Assembly: GCA_014874425.1 (NCBI GenBank)
Contig: JACWAG010000272.1
Coordinates: 1 to 5,101 of the forward strand
Source: Syntrophaceae bacterium
GTDB lineage: Bacteria; Desulfobacterota; Desulfomonilia; Desulfomonilales; Desulfomonilaceae
Length of the DNA: 5,101 bases
Direction of reading: 5' to 3'
Within the stretch, counting starts at the first letter, position 1. Each line of letters starts with the position of its first letter. Position numbers and translations under genes: made by a program. This document shows, one piece after another, positions 1 to 5,101 of the stretch. The notes beneath the pieces were generated by a model, which did no database searches, was not told the origin of the DNA, and worked only from the letters and a program-made list of their open reading frames with translations.

Positions 1-57
1 AAAACACCTTGTGACATAATTGATTCATCTCGTTGGTAATAGTGTCTCCGTAATAAC

Positions 58-86
58 AAAAAAGCGGCCATTAAGACCGCCTTTTT
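58..86 (-). terminator. Rho-independent terminator of the hydrogenase operon
   Basis: Read on the minus strand, an A-run and GGCGGTC pair with GGCCGC and a T-run around a five-base TTAAT loop, giving a stem of about 12 base pairs that ends in T residues. Two of the pairs are G-U and exist only in minus-strand RNA; in plus-strand RNA the same positions are A-C mismatches. This points to termination of leftward transcription. It begins about 20 bases after the large-subunit stop codon, so the operon most likely ends here. Confidence 0.88.
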
Positions 87-105
87 GCTGTTTGGAGTGT
101 CTAAA

Positions 106-1770
106 CTATGACACTTTAAACTCGTAAACCTCATTCGTCTTCGGATCAATAACGTGAACAGCGCAGGCAATACAAGGATCGAAAGAATGAACGGTTCGCA
201 GGACTTCCAGAGGTTTCTTGGGATCAGCAACGGGGGTACCTATTAGAGCGTTCTCAACAGCGCTCTTTTGACCCTTAGCGTCCCTGGGGCCGAGATTCCA
301 GGTAGAAGGAACAACTTGCTGATAATTTTTGATCTTGCCCTTTTCAATGTTGATCCAGTGTCCTAGAGAGCCTCGCGCAACATCGTTAAGACCCATGCCC
401 TGCCCGTTAACGGTTTCGTCCAGTTTATATTCTGTAAACGTGCGGGTATCGCCCTTCTTGATGTTTTCCACGAGTTCCATGGTCCACTTTTCGGCAGCCT
501 GTGCATTGACAAGACACTTTATGGCTCTCGCTCCGATTCGGCCGAGAGTTGACATCAAAGCTTCAGGGCCTATTCCAAGTTTCTTCATGACCATGTCGGT
601 AGTTTCTTTGATTTCTTTGTTGCCACCGACATACGAAACGAGGCACTGAGCCAGCGGCCCAACTTCCATGACTTTGCCGTCGTACCTGGGGGCTTTCATC
701 CAGGTATATTTCCCGTCCTTGGATGTGGTGTCAGGTACAGCGCCTTTGAGAGCATCTCCGGAAAGAGGCTGGGTGACTCCGACGGCAGGATAAAGGGGCG
801 AACCATTTTCATACCATGCTCTTGTCACGTCTTCAGTAATCTTGGTGGGGTCAACCGGTAAGGATTTGAGTTTGCCATCAATTATCATGCCTCGCGGGAA
901 GTAGAAGCTCTCAGGTTCTTTGTCACTCTGCGGGAAATCACCATAGGCCAGGAAGTTCTTGTTTCCACCGATTTTCGTCCAATCCTTATAGAAGGACGCT
1001 ACCGCAAGAACATCAGGAATATAAACGTCCTTTATGAACGCGATCTGTTCTTTCAGCATATATAGATACTTGGCTAAACGATCGGCATCGAGTTGACCAA
1101 CGACAGTGACTCCACCGGGAAGATGGCCTTGAAGATGGGGATTCTTAGCGCCCCAGATGGCAGTCATCTGCGCCGCGTGGACCTGCTGTCTGAGGTTGTC
1201 AAGATAGTGACCAACCGCCATCAAGTTGGCTTCGGCGGGGAGTTTGTAGGCGGGATGCCCCCAATATGCGTTGGCGAACGGACCCAACTGACCGGAATCG
1301 ACAAATGCTTTAAGTTTGGCTTTAAGGCCTTCATAATATTTTTTCGATTGAGGCCTTCCACTCACAGCGTTGGACAAATCGGCGGTCTTTCCTGCGTCCG
1401 CCGACAAGGCTGAAACAACATCAACCCAGTCCAGCGCACACAGTTGATAGAAATGAACAGGGTGATCGTGCATATTTTGCGCAGCATGCGTAAGATTACG
1501 AACTATTCTGGCGTTAGGTGGAATCTTGATTTTTAGAGCGTCTTCAACTGCTCTAACTGACGCTAGTGAGTGCACCAAAGTACATACACCGCAGGATCTC
1601 TGGGTAAGTAAGTGGGCATCACGCGGGTCGCGTCCCTGAAGGATAATTTCAAGTCCCCGGAAAAGCGTACCGCTGCTCCAGGCGTCCTTGACCTTACCGT
1701 TCTCGACTTCAACTTCTATGCGTAGGTGACCCTCAATTCGTGGAATTGGGTCAACGACGACTCGTGCCAT
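106..1770 (-). CDS. hynA: Periplasmic [NiFe] hydrogenase large (catalytic) subunit, group 1
   Basis: This 554-residue protein carries the Ni-Fe active site that splits H2. The N-terminal RIEGH (11-15) holds the conserved glutamate E13. The L1 motif RSCGVCTLVH (58-67) gives nickel ligands C60 and C63, and the C-terminal L2 motif DPCIACAVH (531-539) gives C533 and C536. Both L2 cysteines have ordinary TGT/TGC codons, so this is [NiFe], not [NiFeSe]. H539 is followed by a 15-residue tail (V540-S554), which family knowledge says is removed by a maturation endopeptidase after nickel insertion. HDHPVHFYQ (101-109) and ARGSLGHW (465-472) are further group 1 motifs; the latter has alanine where the family usually has proline. 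Length is normal. The protein has no signal peptide and is expected to be exported by riding on the Tat-signal-bearing small subunit encoded just upstream. The start is supported by an AAGGAG six bases before the ATG. The hyn naming follows Desulfovibrio; other organisms use hyaB, hydB or hupL. Confidence 0.96.
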   Translation of the reverse strand: MARVVVDPIPRIEGHLRIEVEVENGKVKDAWSSGTLFRGLEIILQGRDPRDAHLLTQRSCGVCTLVHSLASVRAVEDALKIKIPPNARIVRNLTHAAQNMHDHPVHFYQLCALDWVDVVSALSADAGKTADLSNAVSGRPQSKKYYEGLKAKLKAFVDSGQLGPFANAYWGHPAYKLPAEANLMAVGHYLDNLRQQVHAAQMTAIWGAKNPHLQGHLPGGVTVVGQLDADRLAKYLYMLKEQIAFIKDVYIPDVLAVASFYKDWTKIGGNKNFLAYGDFPQSDKEPESFYFPRGMIIDGKLKSLPVDPTKITEDVTRAWYENGSPLYPAVGVTQPLSGDALKGAVPDTTSKDGKYTWMKAPRYDGKVMEVGPLAQCLVSYVGGNKEIKETTDMVMKKLGIGPEALMSTLGRIGARAIKCLVNAQAAEKWTMELVENIKKGDTRTFTEYKLDETVNGQGMGLNDVARGSLGHWINIEKGKIKNYQQVVPSTWNLGPRDAKGQKSAVENALIGTPVADPKKPLEVLRTVHSFDPCIACAVHVIDPKTNEVYEFKVS

Positions 1771-1776
1771 TTTTAG

Positions 1777-1785
1777 CTCCTTCTT
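1777..1785 (-). promoter_or_regulatory. Ribosome binding site of the large subunit
   Basis: The minus strand reads AAGAAGGAG, ending six bases before the ATG at 1770. It is a strong Shine-Dalgarno match at good spacing and fixes the start of the large subunit. Confidence 0.85.
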
Positions 1786-1800
1786 GTTAGGTTATCTAAC
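1786..1800 (-). other. Small hairpin between the hydrogenase subunit genes
   Basis: GTTAG and CTAAC form a five-base-pair inverted repeat around a five-base loop, directly abutting the ribosome binding site of the large subunit. No T-run follows, so it is not a terminator. It could influence mRNA stability or the ratio of the two subunits, but with so short a stem it may be chance. Confidence 0.3.
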
Positions 1801-1832
1801 TGGTTTGTGACAGCTTGGCTATTTTGTCCTAA

Positions 1833-2768
1833 TTATTTCTGAACGTAGAATGGGCTCATGTCGTCCCAAAACTTGGGTTCACTGCAACCAATGCAAGGAT
1901 GACCAGCTCTGATAGGCCAGTTAGTGCCTTGGTTCCACTGTATTATTGGGCAGTTGTTGTAGGTTTCAGGGCCAGCGCAACCAACTTGATACAAGCACCA
2001 TCCCTTGGCGGCGCCTTCATCTCCAAACTGTTTTACGAATTCCTGGTTTTCGAAATGACCCCTTCTTGGGCAGTTGTCATGGATTAGATAACCATAAGCG
2101 AACAGCGGCCGGCCTTTGTCATCCAGAGCTGGAAGTTTGCCGAGCAACAAATAATGAACAATCGTAGCGACCATGTTGTTCGCGTTGGGAGGACAACCCG
2201 CGATATTTACTGTTTTCACCCCTGTAGCGGCTGAGACGCTCTTGGCCTCGGTGGGATTGGGCTTAGCGGCTTGTACACCACCGTCGCACGCGCAAGCTCC
2301 TACGCAAATCGTAGCCGCAGCGTTCTTGCACACGTGATTCGCGACTTCCAGGAAGGTTTTTCCATGAACCTTTCCATAAACGCCATTATCCTTAGTAGGA
2401 ATCGCGCCTTCAGCTATACAGATGTATTTGCCCTTTTGGTCTTTAACTGTTTTCTCGAGAATTTCTTCAGCTTGATCGCCTGCAGCGGCCATTATAGTTT
2501 CATGGTACGCGAGATCGATGACATCGAGGATGATGTCAGCAGCCCAAGGATAGGTTGTCCTAATAAAAGACTCAGTACAGCCCGTGCATTCGGCAAAATG
2601 CATCCACACGACCGTGGGTCTCTTTTTCTCCATTGCTTCAGCTATCCGGGGAGCGAAGGACATGGGAAGGCCCAGGACCGTCGCCATCAAACCGCAAAAC
2701 TTCATGAAGTCGCGGCGTGAAACCCCCTTCAGGGCCAACCTTTCGTTTAAATCGACATGATTGTCCAT
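1833..2768 (-). CDS. hynB: Periplasmic [NiFe] hydrogenase small (iron-sulfur) subunit, Tat-exported
   Basis: This 311-residue protein is the electron-transfer subunit of a group 1 hydrogenase, carrying electrons from the Ni-Fe site to the protein surface. A twin-arginine signal SRRDFMK (17-23) is followed by a hydrophobic stretch and a probable cleavage site after AEA (43-45). By alignment to the known family, proximal [4Fe-4S] ligands are C61, C64, C159 and C192; the distal cluster uses H230, C233, C258 and C264; the medial [3Fe-4S] cluster uses C273, C292 and C295, with P285 in the usual place of a fourth cysteine. Glycines G63 and G164 sit where oxygen-tolerant enzymes have two extra cysteines, so an ordinary oxygen-sensitive enzyme is predicted. 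C161, two residues after ligand C159, is an additional cysteine. There is no C-terminal membrane helix, which suggests a soluble periplasmic enzyme or one docking to a cytochrome. An AAGGAGG six bases upstream supports this ATG. It lies 62 bases upstream of the large-subunit gene, in the same operon. Confidence 0.96.
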   Translation of the reverse strand: MDNHVDLNERLALKGVSRRDFMKFCGLMATVLGLPMSFAPRIAEAMEKKRPTVVWMHFAECTGCTESFIRTTYPWAADIILDVIDLAYHETIMAAAGDQAEEILEKTVKDQKGKYICIAEGAIPTKDNGVYGKVHGKTFLEVANHVCKNAAATICVGACACDGGVQAAKPNPTEAKSVSAATGVKTVNIAGCPPNANNMVATIVHYLLLGKLPALDDKGRPLFAYGYLIHDNCPRRGHFENQEFVKQFGDEGAAKGWCLYQVGCAGPETYNNCPIIQWNQGTNWPIRAGHPCIGCSEPKFWDDMSPFYVQK

Positions 2769-2774
2769 TATTAT

Positions 2775-2781
2775 CCTCCTT
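2775..2781 (-). promoter_or_regulatory. Ribosome binding site of the small subunit
   Basis: The minus strand reads AAGGAGG with six bases to the ATG at 2768. This near-ideal Shine-Dalgarno sequence fits high expression and confirms the start ahead of the Tat signal. Confidence 0.88.
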
Positions 2782-2904
2782 GCATGGACTCTTTGATCTG
2801 ACCTGATATGTCGTTCTCTTTAGAGTTTCTCCGTCTCCTTTAATAACCCCATCAACCTAGTCGGAGATTTGGCAACTCAGAAGAGTCATAAAGAAAATAT
2901 CATT

Positions 2905-2925
2905 CCCAGTGGGATTATCCCTGGG
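2905..2925 (-). repeat. Inverted repeat in the hydrogenase upstream region
   Basis: CCCAG (2905-2909) and CTGGG (2921-2925) are perfect inverted arms. Inside them GGA/TCC can continue the stem around a TTA loop, leaving two bases (TG) bulged on one side. If the promoter proposed at 2937-2965 is right, this hairpin lies at the very start of the hydrogenase transcript. It could be an operator or an mRNA-stabilising 5' hairpin. On the minus strand it is followed by a loosely T-rich stretch, so a weak terminator cannot be excluded. Confidence 0.45.
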
Positions 2926-2936
2926 TAACAACGCTC

Positions 2937-2965
2937 AGAATACTATGAAGAAACATCAAAATCAA
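2937..2965 (-). promoter_or_regulatory. Candidate sigma-70 promoter for the hydrogenase operon
   Basis: On the minus strand TTGATT (2960-2965) and TATTCT (2937-2942) are separated by 17 bases; each matches four of six consensus positions. Transcription would begin near 2930, leaving a leader of about 160 bases before the small subunit. Matches of this quality occur by chance in AT-rich DNA, so this is only a candidate. Confidence 0.3.
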
Positions 2966-3040
2966 GGCAGTAAAGTGAATAAAATTAAAGTATTACCTAA
3001 TTCTACTTTGTGTTACCGGCAGGATCCTTTCACTCTCACG

Positions 3041-3066
3041 AAAATGACAAGATTGCAATCAATCCT
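3041..3066 (-). terminator. Possible weak terminator after hemL
   Basis: About 29 bases after the hemL stop, the minus strand reads AGGATTG-ATTG-CAATCTT, a stem of about seven base pairs (one G-U) with a four-base loop, followed after a short interruption by TTTT. The stem is AT-rich and the T-run is imperfect, so termination would be partial at best. Confidence 0.3.
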
Positions 3067-3094
3067 TAGTGAATTATCTTACAAACTCGTCGAC

Positions 3095-4372
3095 CTAAAT
3101 ACTTTTTTCCGCACATTCCAGAGTATAATCAATGTCCTCAATCTTATGCGCAATACTCATAAACCAAGCTTCAAACGCTGATGGGGCCAAATAAATCCCT
3201 TGATCCAACATGTTGGCAAAAAAAGAGTTGAACGACATCCTGTTTGCAGCCATGGCCTCTTCATAATTACACACAGATCTAGAGTCAAAGAAAACTGATA
3301 ACAATGAACCAACACGGTTAATCACATGATTAATACCCTTACTAGAAAATGTTTTTCCTAGGCCATCTGCTAATCGCTGTGATTTCTCTTCCAGCAGTGG
3401 ATAAGGGTTATCTCTTTTTAGGATTTTTAAAGTAGTCAGTCCGGCGGCCACCGCCAAAGGATTTCCTGAAAGCGTGCCAGCTTGGTACACGCCACCTACC
3501 GGCGCAAGGAGTTCCATGATCCGACGTGGTCCTCCAAAAGCCCCCACAGGAAGCCCGCCTCCAATTATTTTCCCTAAACAAGTCAGATCCGGCGTTACTT
3601 TATAAAGCTCTTGGGCTCCTCCAATGGAAACCCTGAAACCGCTAATTACCTCGTCAAAAATTAGAAGCGCTCCATATTTTGAACATACATCTCTGAGTCC
3701 TTTCAAGAAACCAGGAACGGGAGGAGCGACTCCCATGTTTCCGGCGACCGGTTCGACAATAATAGCGGCGATATCGTCTGGGGCCGCGTCGAAACAACTT
3801 TTCACGGCCTCGAGATCATTATAGGGAACCACAATAGTCTGTTCAACTAAAGCTTTTGGAGCGCCCAGAGAATCAGGAATAGAAAACGTTGCCGCTCCGG
3901 AACCGGCCTTTGCCAGGAGGCCATCACTATGACCATGATAGCAGCCGGAGAACTTAATTATTTTATCCCGCCCCGTGTAGCCGCGGGACAAACGGATCGC
4001 GCTCATAGTGGCTTCGGTCCCTGAACTAACCAATCTGACCATTTCAATGGAAGGCACTAGTTCAACTATGAGTTCCGCCATCTCGATTTCACGCCTGGTC
4101 GGAGCGCCAAAGGAGGTCCCGTCTTTCATGGTCACGGCGAGCGCTTCCAGGACTTCCGGATGGGCATGGCCCAGAATTAATGGCCCCCATGAACACACAT
4201 AGTCTATAAACGAATTTCCATCCTCATCGACAACACGGCATCCACTTCCAGATTTTATAAATCGCGGATGCAAACCTACAGATCGGAAAGCCCTAACGGG
4301 TGAATTGACTCCACCTGGGATCAACTCCAAGGCCCTAGCATAAAGCTCTTCTGAAACAACATTATTTCCCAT
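3095..4372 (-). CDS. hemL: Glutamate-1-semialdehyde 2,1-aminomutase (HemL)
   Basis: This PLP enzyme converts glutamate-1-semialdehyde to 5-aminolevulinate, the last step of the C5 route into tetrapyrroles, in the cytoplasm. Numbered from the ATG at 4372, the 425-residue protein shows IPGGVNSPVRAF (18-29), GTSFGAPT (85-92), the cofactor-phosphate loop SSGTEA (116-121), GCYHGHSDG (143-151), VEPVAGNMG (206-214), FDEVISGFR (239-247), where D240 contacts the PLP ring nitrogen, and LGKIIGGGLPVGAFGG (266-281), where K268 is the Schiff-base lysine. YQAGTLSGNPLA (296-307) and a C-terminal FEAWFMSIAH complete the family pattern. Length matches typical HemL. The open frame extends four codons further to a GTG at 4384, but that GTG overlaps the Shine-Dalgarno AAGGAG itself, so the ATG is preferred. 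It follows ahbB by 154 bases on the same strand, which fits a small haem-synthesis group. The enzyme provides precursor for sirohaem, corrinoids and haem. Confidence 0.96.
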   Translation of the reverse strand: MGNNVVSEELYARALELIPGGVNSPVRAFRSVGLHPRFIKSGSGCRVVDEDGNSFIDYVCSWGPLILGHAHPEVLEALAVTMKDGTSFGAPTRREIEMAELIVELVPSIEMVRLVSSGTEATMSAIRLSRGYTGRDKIIKFSGCYHGHSDGLLAKAGSGAATFSIPDSLGAPKALVEQTIVVPYNDLEAVKSCFDAAPDDIAAIIVEPVAGNMGVAPPVPGFLKGLRDVCSKYGALLIFDEVISGFRVSIGGAQELYKVTPDLTCLGKIIGGGLPVGAFGGPRRIMELLAPVGGVYQAGTLSGNPLAVAAGLTTLKILKRDNPYPLLEEKSQRLADGLGKTFSSKGINHVINRVGSLLSVFFDSRSVCNYEEAMAANRMSFNSFFANMLDQGIYLAPSAFEAWFMSIAHKIEDIDYTLECAEKSI

Positions 4373-4383
4373 TAAAAGAATCA

Positions 4384-4389
4384 CTCCTT
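4384..4389 (-). promoter_or_regulatory. Ribosome binding site deciding the hemL start
   Basis: The minus strand reads AAGGAG here, 11 bases before the ATG at 4372. The alternative GTG start (4382-4384) shares its first base with this site and so could not be served by it. The spacing is slightly long but favours the ATG and a 425-residue HemL. Confidence 0.7.
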
Positions 4390-4469
4390 GACATCAGAAA
4401 TCAGTCAACAAATTTTATCATTTCAGTAGACGATCGAAAATACGTCGCGGTAGAGGCGTCCTGAGTCCA

Positions 4470-4510
4470 CGGTTGAAGGCCCTAGTGTCCTTCGGCGCAT
4501 CGACCAACCG
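4470..4510 (-). other. Possible folded element between ahbB and hemL
   Basis: Two nested inverted repeats lie in the ahbB-hemL spacer: GAAGG (4475-4479) with CCTTC (4489-4493) around a nine-base loop, and directly outside them CGGTT (4470-4474) with AACCG (4506-4510), with 12 unpaired bases on one side. No T-run follows on the minus strand, so it does not look like a terminator. It might be an RNA processing or stability element within an ahbB-hemL transcript. The spacer also looks richer in G and C than the other gaps here. Function is unknown. Confidence 0.3.
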
Positions 4511-4526
4511 CTAGCCAAGACGTCAA

Positions 4527-5012
4527 TCAATCCTCAAAATAGGTCATGCTAACCTTCTTGAGTTCGCGTTCGCTGAACAGAATTTCGTATTCGGACACAC
4601 CCACTATTTCGGCCATCTTGGTGACCGTTTTCATGCATTCTCCTTCCGAAGACGAATGTATCATAGTAAAGAGAGTCCCTCCCAATGAATCAAAGGGAGG
4701 TCGTTCATAGCAATGAGACACTTCGGGAAGGTTGGCGAAAAGGGTCCCCACTTCGTCCATCCGTTCAGGTTCGACCTTCCATACCACCATGCCGTTGAAA
4801 TGAATTCCCGCTTCGATATGTCGAATCATCGCGCCGATCCTGCGAATTACTCCTGCCTCAACTAAACGGTGGACCCGCTTTAAAACTTGTTCTTCCGAAA
4901 CGCCAATGCGGCCAGCGATGGCGGCGTAAGGCTCGGGAGTTCCATCAAGATCACCCTGCAAGGCGGCCAAAATTGATCTATCAATCTGGTCAAGCTTATT
5001 ACTACTAGACAT
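4527..5012 (-). CDS. ahbB: Sirohaem decarboxylase subunit, AhbB-type (Lrp/AsnC-like fold)
   Basis: This 161-residue protein has a winged-helix N-terminus (about 7-60, beginning LDQIDRSILAALQ) followed by an AsnC/Lrp-like alpha-beta domain, and would often be annotated as a transcriptional regulator. Its motifs instead match the sirohaem decarboxylase family: IRRIGAMIRH (56-65), MVVWKV (75-80), SHCYERP (99-105), FTMIH (115-119) and the C-terminal LFSERELKKVSMTYF (145-159). AhbA and AhbB together remove two carboxyl groups from sirohaem to give 12,18-didecarboxysirohaem in the alternative haem pathway. SHCYxRP and the ERELKK ending point to AhbB; as I recall the family, AhbA carries a THNYxR-like motif. 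No AhbA, AhbC or AhbD is in view. The neighbour hemL feeds the same pathway, which supports an enzyme rather than a regulator. The ATG is directly preceded by an in-frame TAA, so the gene cannot start further upstream; the ribosome binding site is weak (AAAGGT, 11 bases away). Confidence 0.85.
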   Translation of the reverse strand: MSSSNKLDQIDRSILAALQGDLDGTPEPYAAIAGRIGVSEEQVLKRVHRLVEAGVIRRIGAMIRHIEAGIHFNGMVVWKVEPERMDEVGTLFANLPEVSHCYERPPFDSLGGTLFTMIHSSSEGECMKTVTKMAEIVGVSEYEILFSERELKKVSMTYFED

Positions 5013-5033
5013 TTAAACGTTTTACCTTTTATG

Positions 5034-5065
5034 ATTTGATTAATTTATACTTCTACGAATCAAAT
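5034..5065. repeat. 8-base dyad upstream of ahbB
   Basis: ATTTGATT (5034-5041) and AATCAAAT (5058-5065) are perfect inverted arms with a 16-base spacer. The arms flank the candidate -10 box at 5044-5049, the usual placement for a dimeric repressor site. AT-rich sequence makes chance occurrence plausible, and no regulator can be named. Confidence 0.4.
5044..5049 (-). promoter_or_regulatory. Candidate -10 box for ahbB
   Basis: The minus strand reads TATAAA here, about 31 bases before the ahbB start, with only a poor T-rich -35 seventeen bases upstream. A perfect TATAAT also occurs at 5077-5082, but its -35 would lie at or beyond the window edge. Either could drive ahbB and perhaps hemL. Confidence 0.35.
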
Positions 5066-5101
5066 GAAAAAAGAAAATTATACATTTTGTTTTGTGTTCG
5101 C

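Larger units (their letters stand above)
2769..3094 (-). other. Non-coding gap between hemL and the hydrogenase operon
   Basis: This 326-base stretch has no supportable gene on either strand. It holds a possible hemL terminator near its right end, a candidate sigma-70 promoter around 2937-2965, an inverted repeat at 2905-2925, and the small-subunit ribosome binding site at its left end. I found no convincing sigma-54 (GG-N10-GC) site and no clean FNR- or Rex-type palindrome. Its length and content suggest that the hydrogenase is transcribed separately from hemL. Confidence 0.6.

Noticed and set aside
1..57. A further gene or regulator site at the left edge (TTGTGACATAATTGATTC near 9-26)
   Set aside because: The half-sites do not form a convincing CRP/FNR- or HcpR-type palindrome, and no coding frame of useful length is visible before the edge.
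163..174. Possible [NiFeSe] enzyme with selenocysteine in the L2 motif
   Set aside because: Both cysteine codons of DPCIAC are TGT/TGC, with no in-frame TGA.
2274..2588. Possible oxygen-tolerant (six-cysteine proximal cluster) hydrogenase
   Set aside because: The two diagnostic extra cysteine positions are glycines (G63 and G164); the extra C161 is at a different position.
2271..2720. A 149-codon plus-strand open frame opposite the hydrogenase small subunit
   Set aside because: It lies wholly antisense to a clearly real gene, has no recognisable domain, and is explained by codon constraints on the other strand.
3021..3060. Short perfect palindromes AGGATCCT (3021-3028) and GATTGCAATC (3051-3060) as operators
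   Set aside because: They are isolated, short and downstream of hemL with no promoter context; chance occurrence is sufficient.
2909..3181. A 90-codon plus-strand open frame in the hemL-hydrogenase gap
   Set aside because: It starts at a GTG with no ribosome binding site, runs into the 3' end of hemL on the opposite strand, has low-complexity AT-driven composition, and resembles no family I recognise.
4382..4384. Upstream GTG as the hemL start
   Set aside because: It overlaps the Shine-Dalgarno sequence, and family members start close to the ATG at 4372.

Overview
The window carries four genes, all on the minus strand. In transcription order (right to left) they are an AhbB-type sirohaem decarboxylase subunit, glutamate-1-semialdehyde aminotransferase (HemL), and the small and large subunits of a periplasmic group 1 [NiFe] uptake hydrogenase. 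I see no mobile element, CRISPR array, tRNA, rRNA or plus-strand gene that I can support.

The gene set suggests an anaerobic, sulfate-reducing or syntrophic bacterium of the Deltaproteobacteria/Desulfobacterota type. AhbB belongs to the sirohaem-dependent haem route used by sulfate reducers and many archaea. The hydrogenase has the Tat-exported, oxygen-sensitive form typical of Desulfovibrio-like enzymes, with a standard four-cysteine proximal cluster. The lineage is an inference from gene content; no species can be named from the sequence alone.

Layout. 1-57: nothing recognisable. 58-86: a strong intrinsic terminator for the hydrogenase operon. 106-1770: hydrogenase large subunit. 1771-1832: a 62-base spacer with a small hairpin next to a good ribosome binding site. 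1833-2768: hydrogenase small subunit. 2769-3094: a 326-base non-coding gap with a possible hemL terminator, a candidate sigma-70 promoter and an inverted repeat. 3095-4372: hemL, starting at an ATG four codons inside the longest open frame. 4373-4526: a spacer with a possible folded element. 4527-5012: ahbB. 5013-5101: an AT-rich upstream region with candidate -10 boxes and an 8-base dyad.

The genes form two functional pairs. HemL makes 5-aminolevulinate, the entry to tetrapyrroles. AhbB, with a partner AhbA not seen here, converts sirohaem to didecarboxysirohaem on the way to haem. The hydrogenase oxidises H2 in the periplasm and would normally pass electrons to multihaem c-type cytochromes, so haem supply and hydrogen oxidation are metabolically linked. 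The gap and signals between the pairs suggest separate transcription units. I found no clearly new system. The most notable points are a proline-to-alanine change in the conserved active-site canopy of the large subunit, an extra cysteine beside a proximal-cluster ligand in the small subunit, and a hydrogenase operon that ends after its two structural genes.
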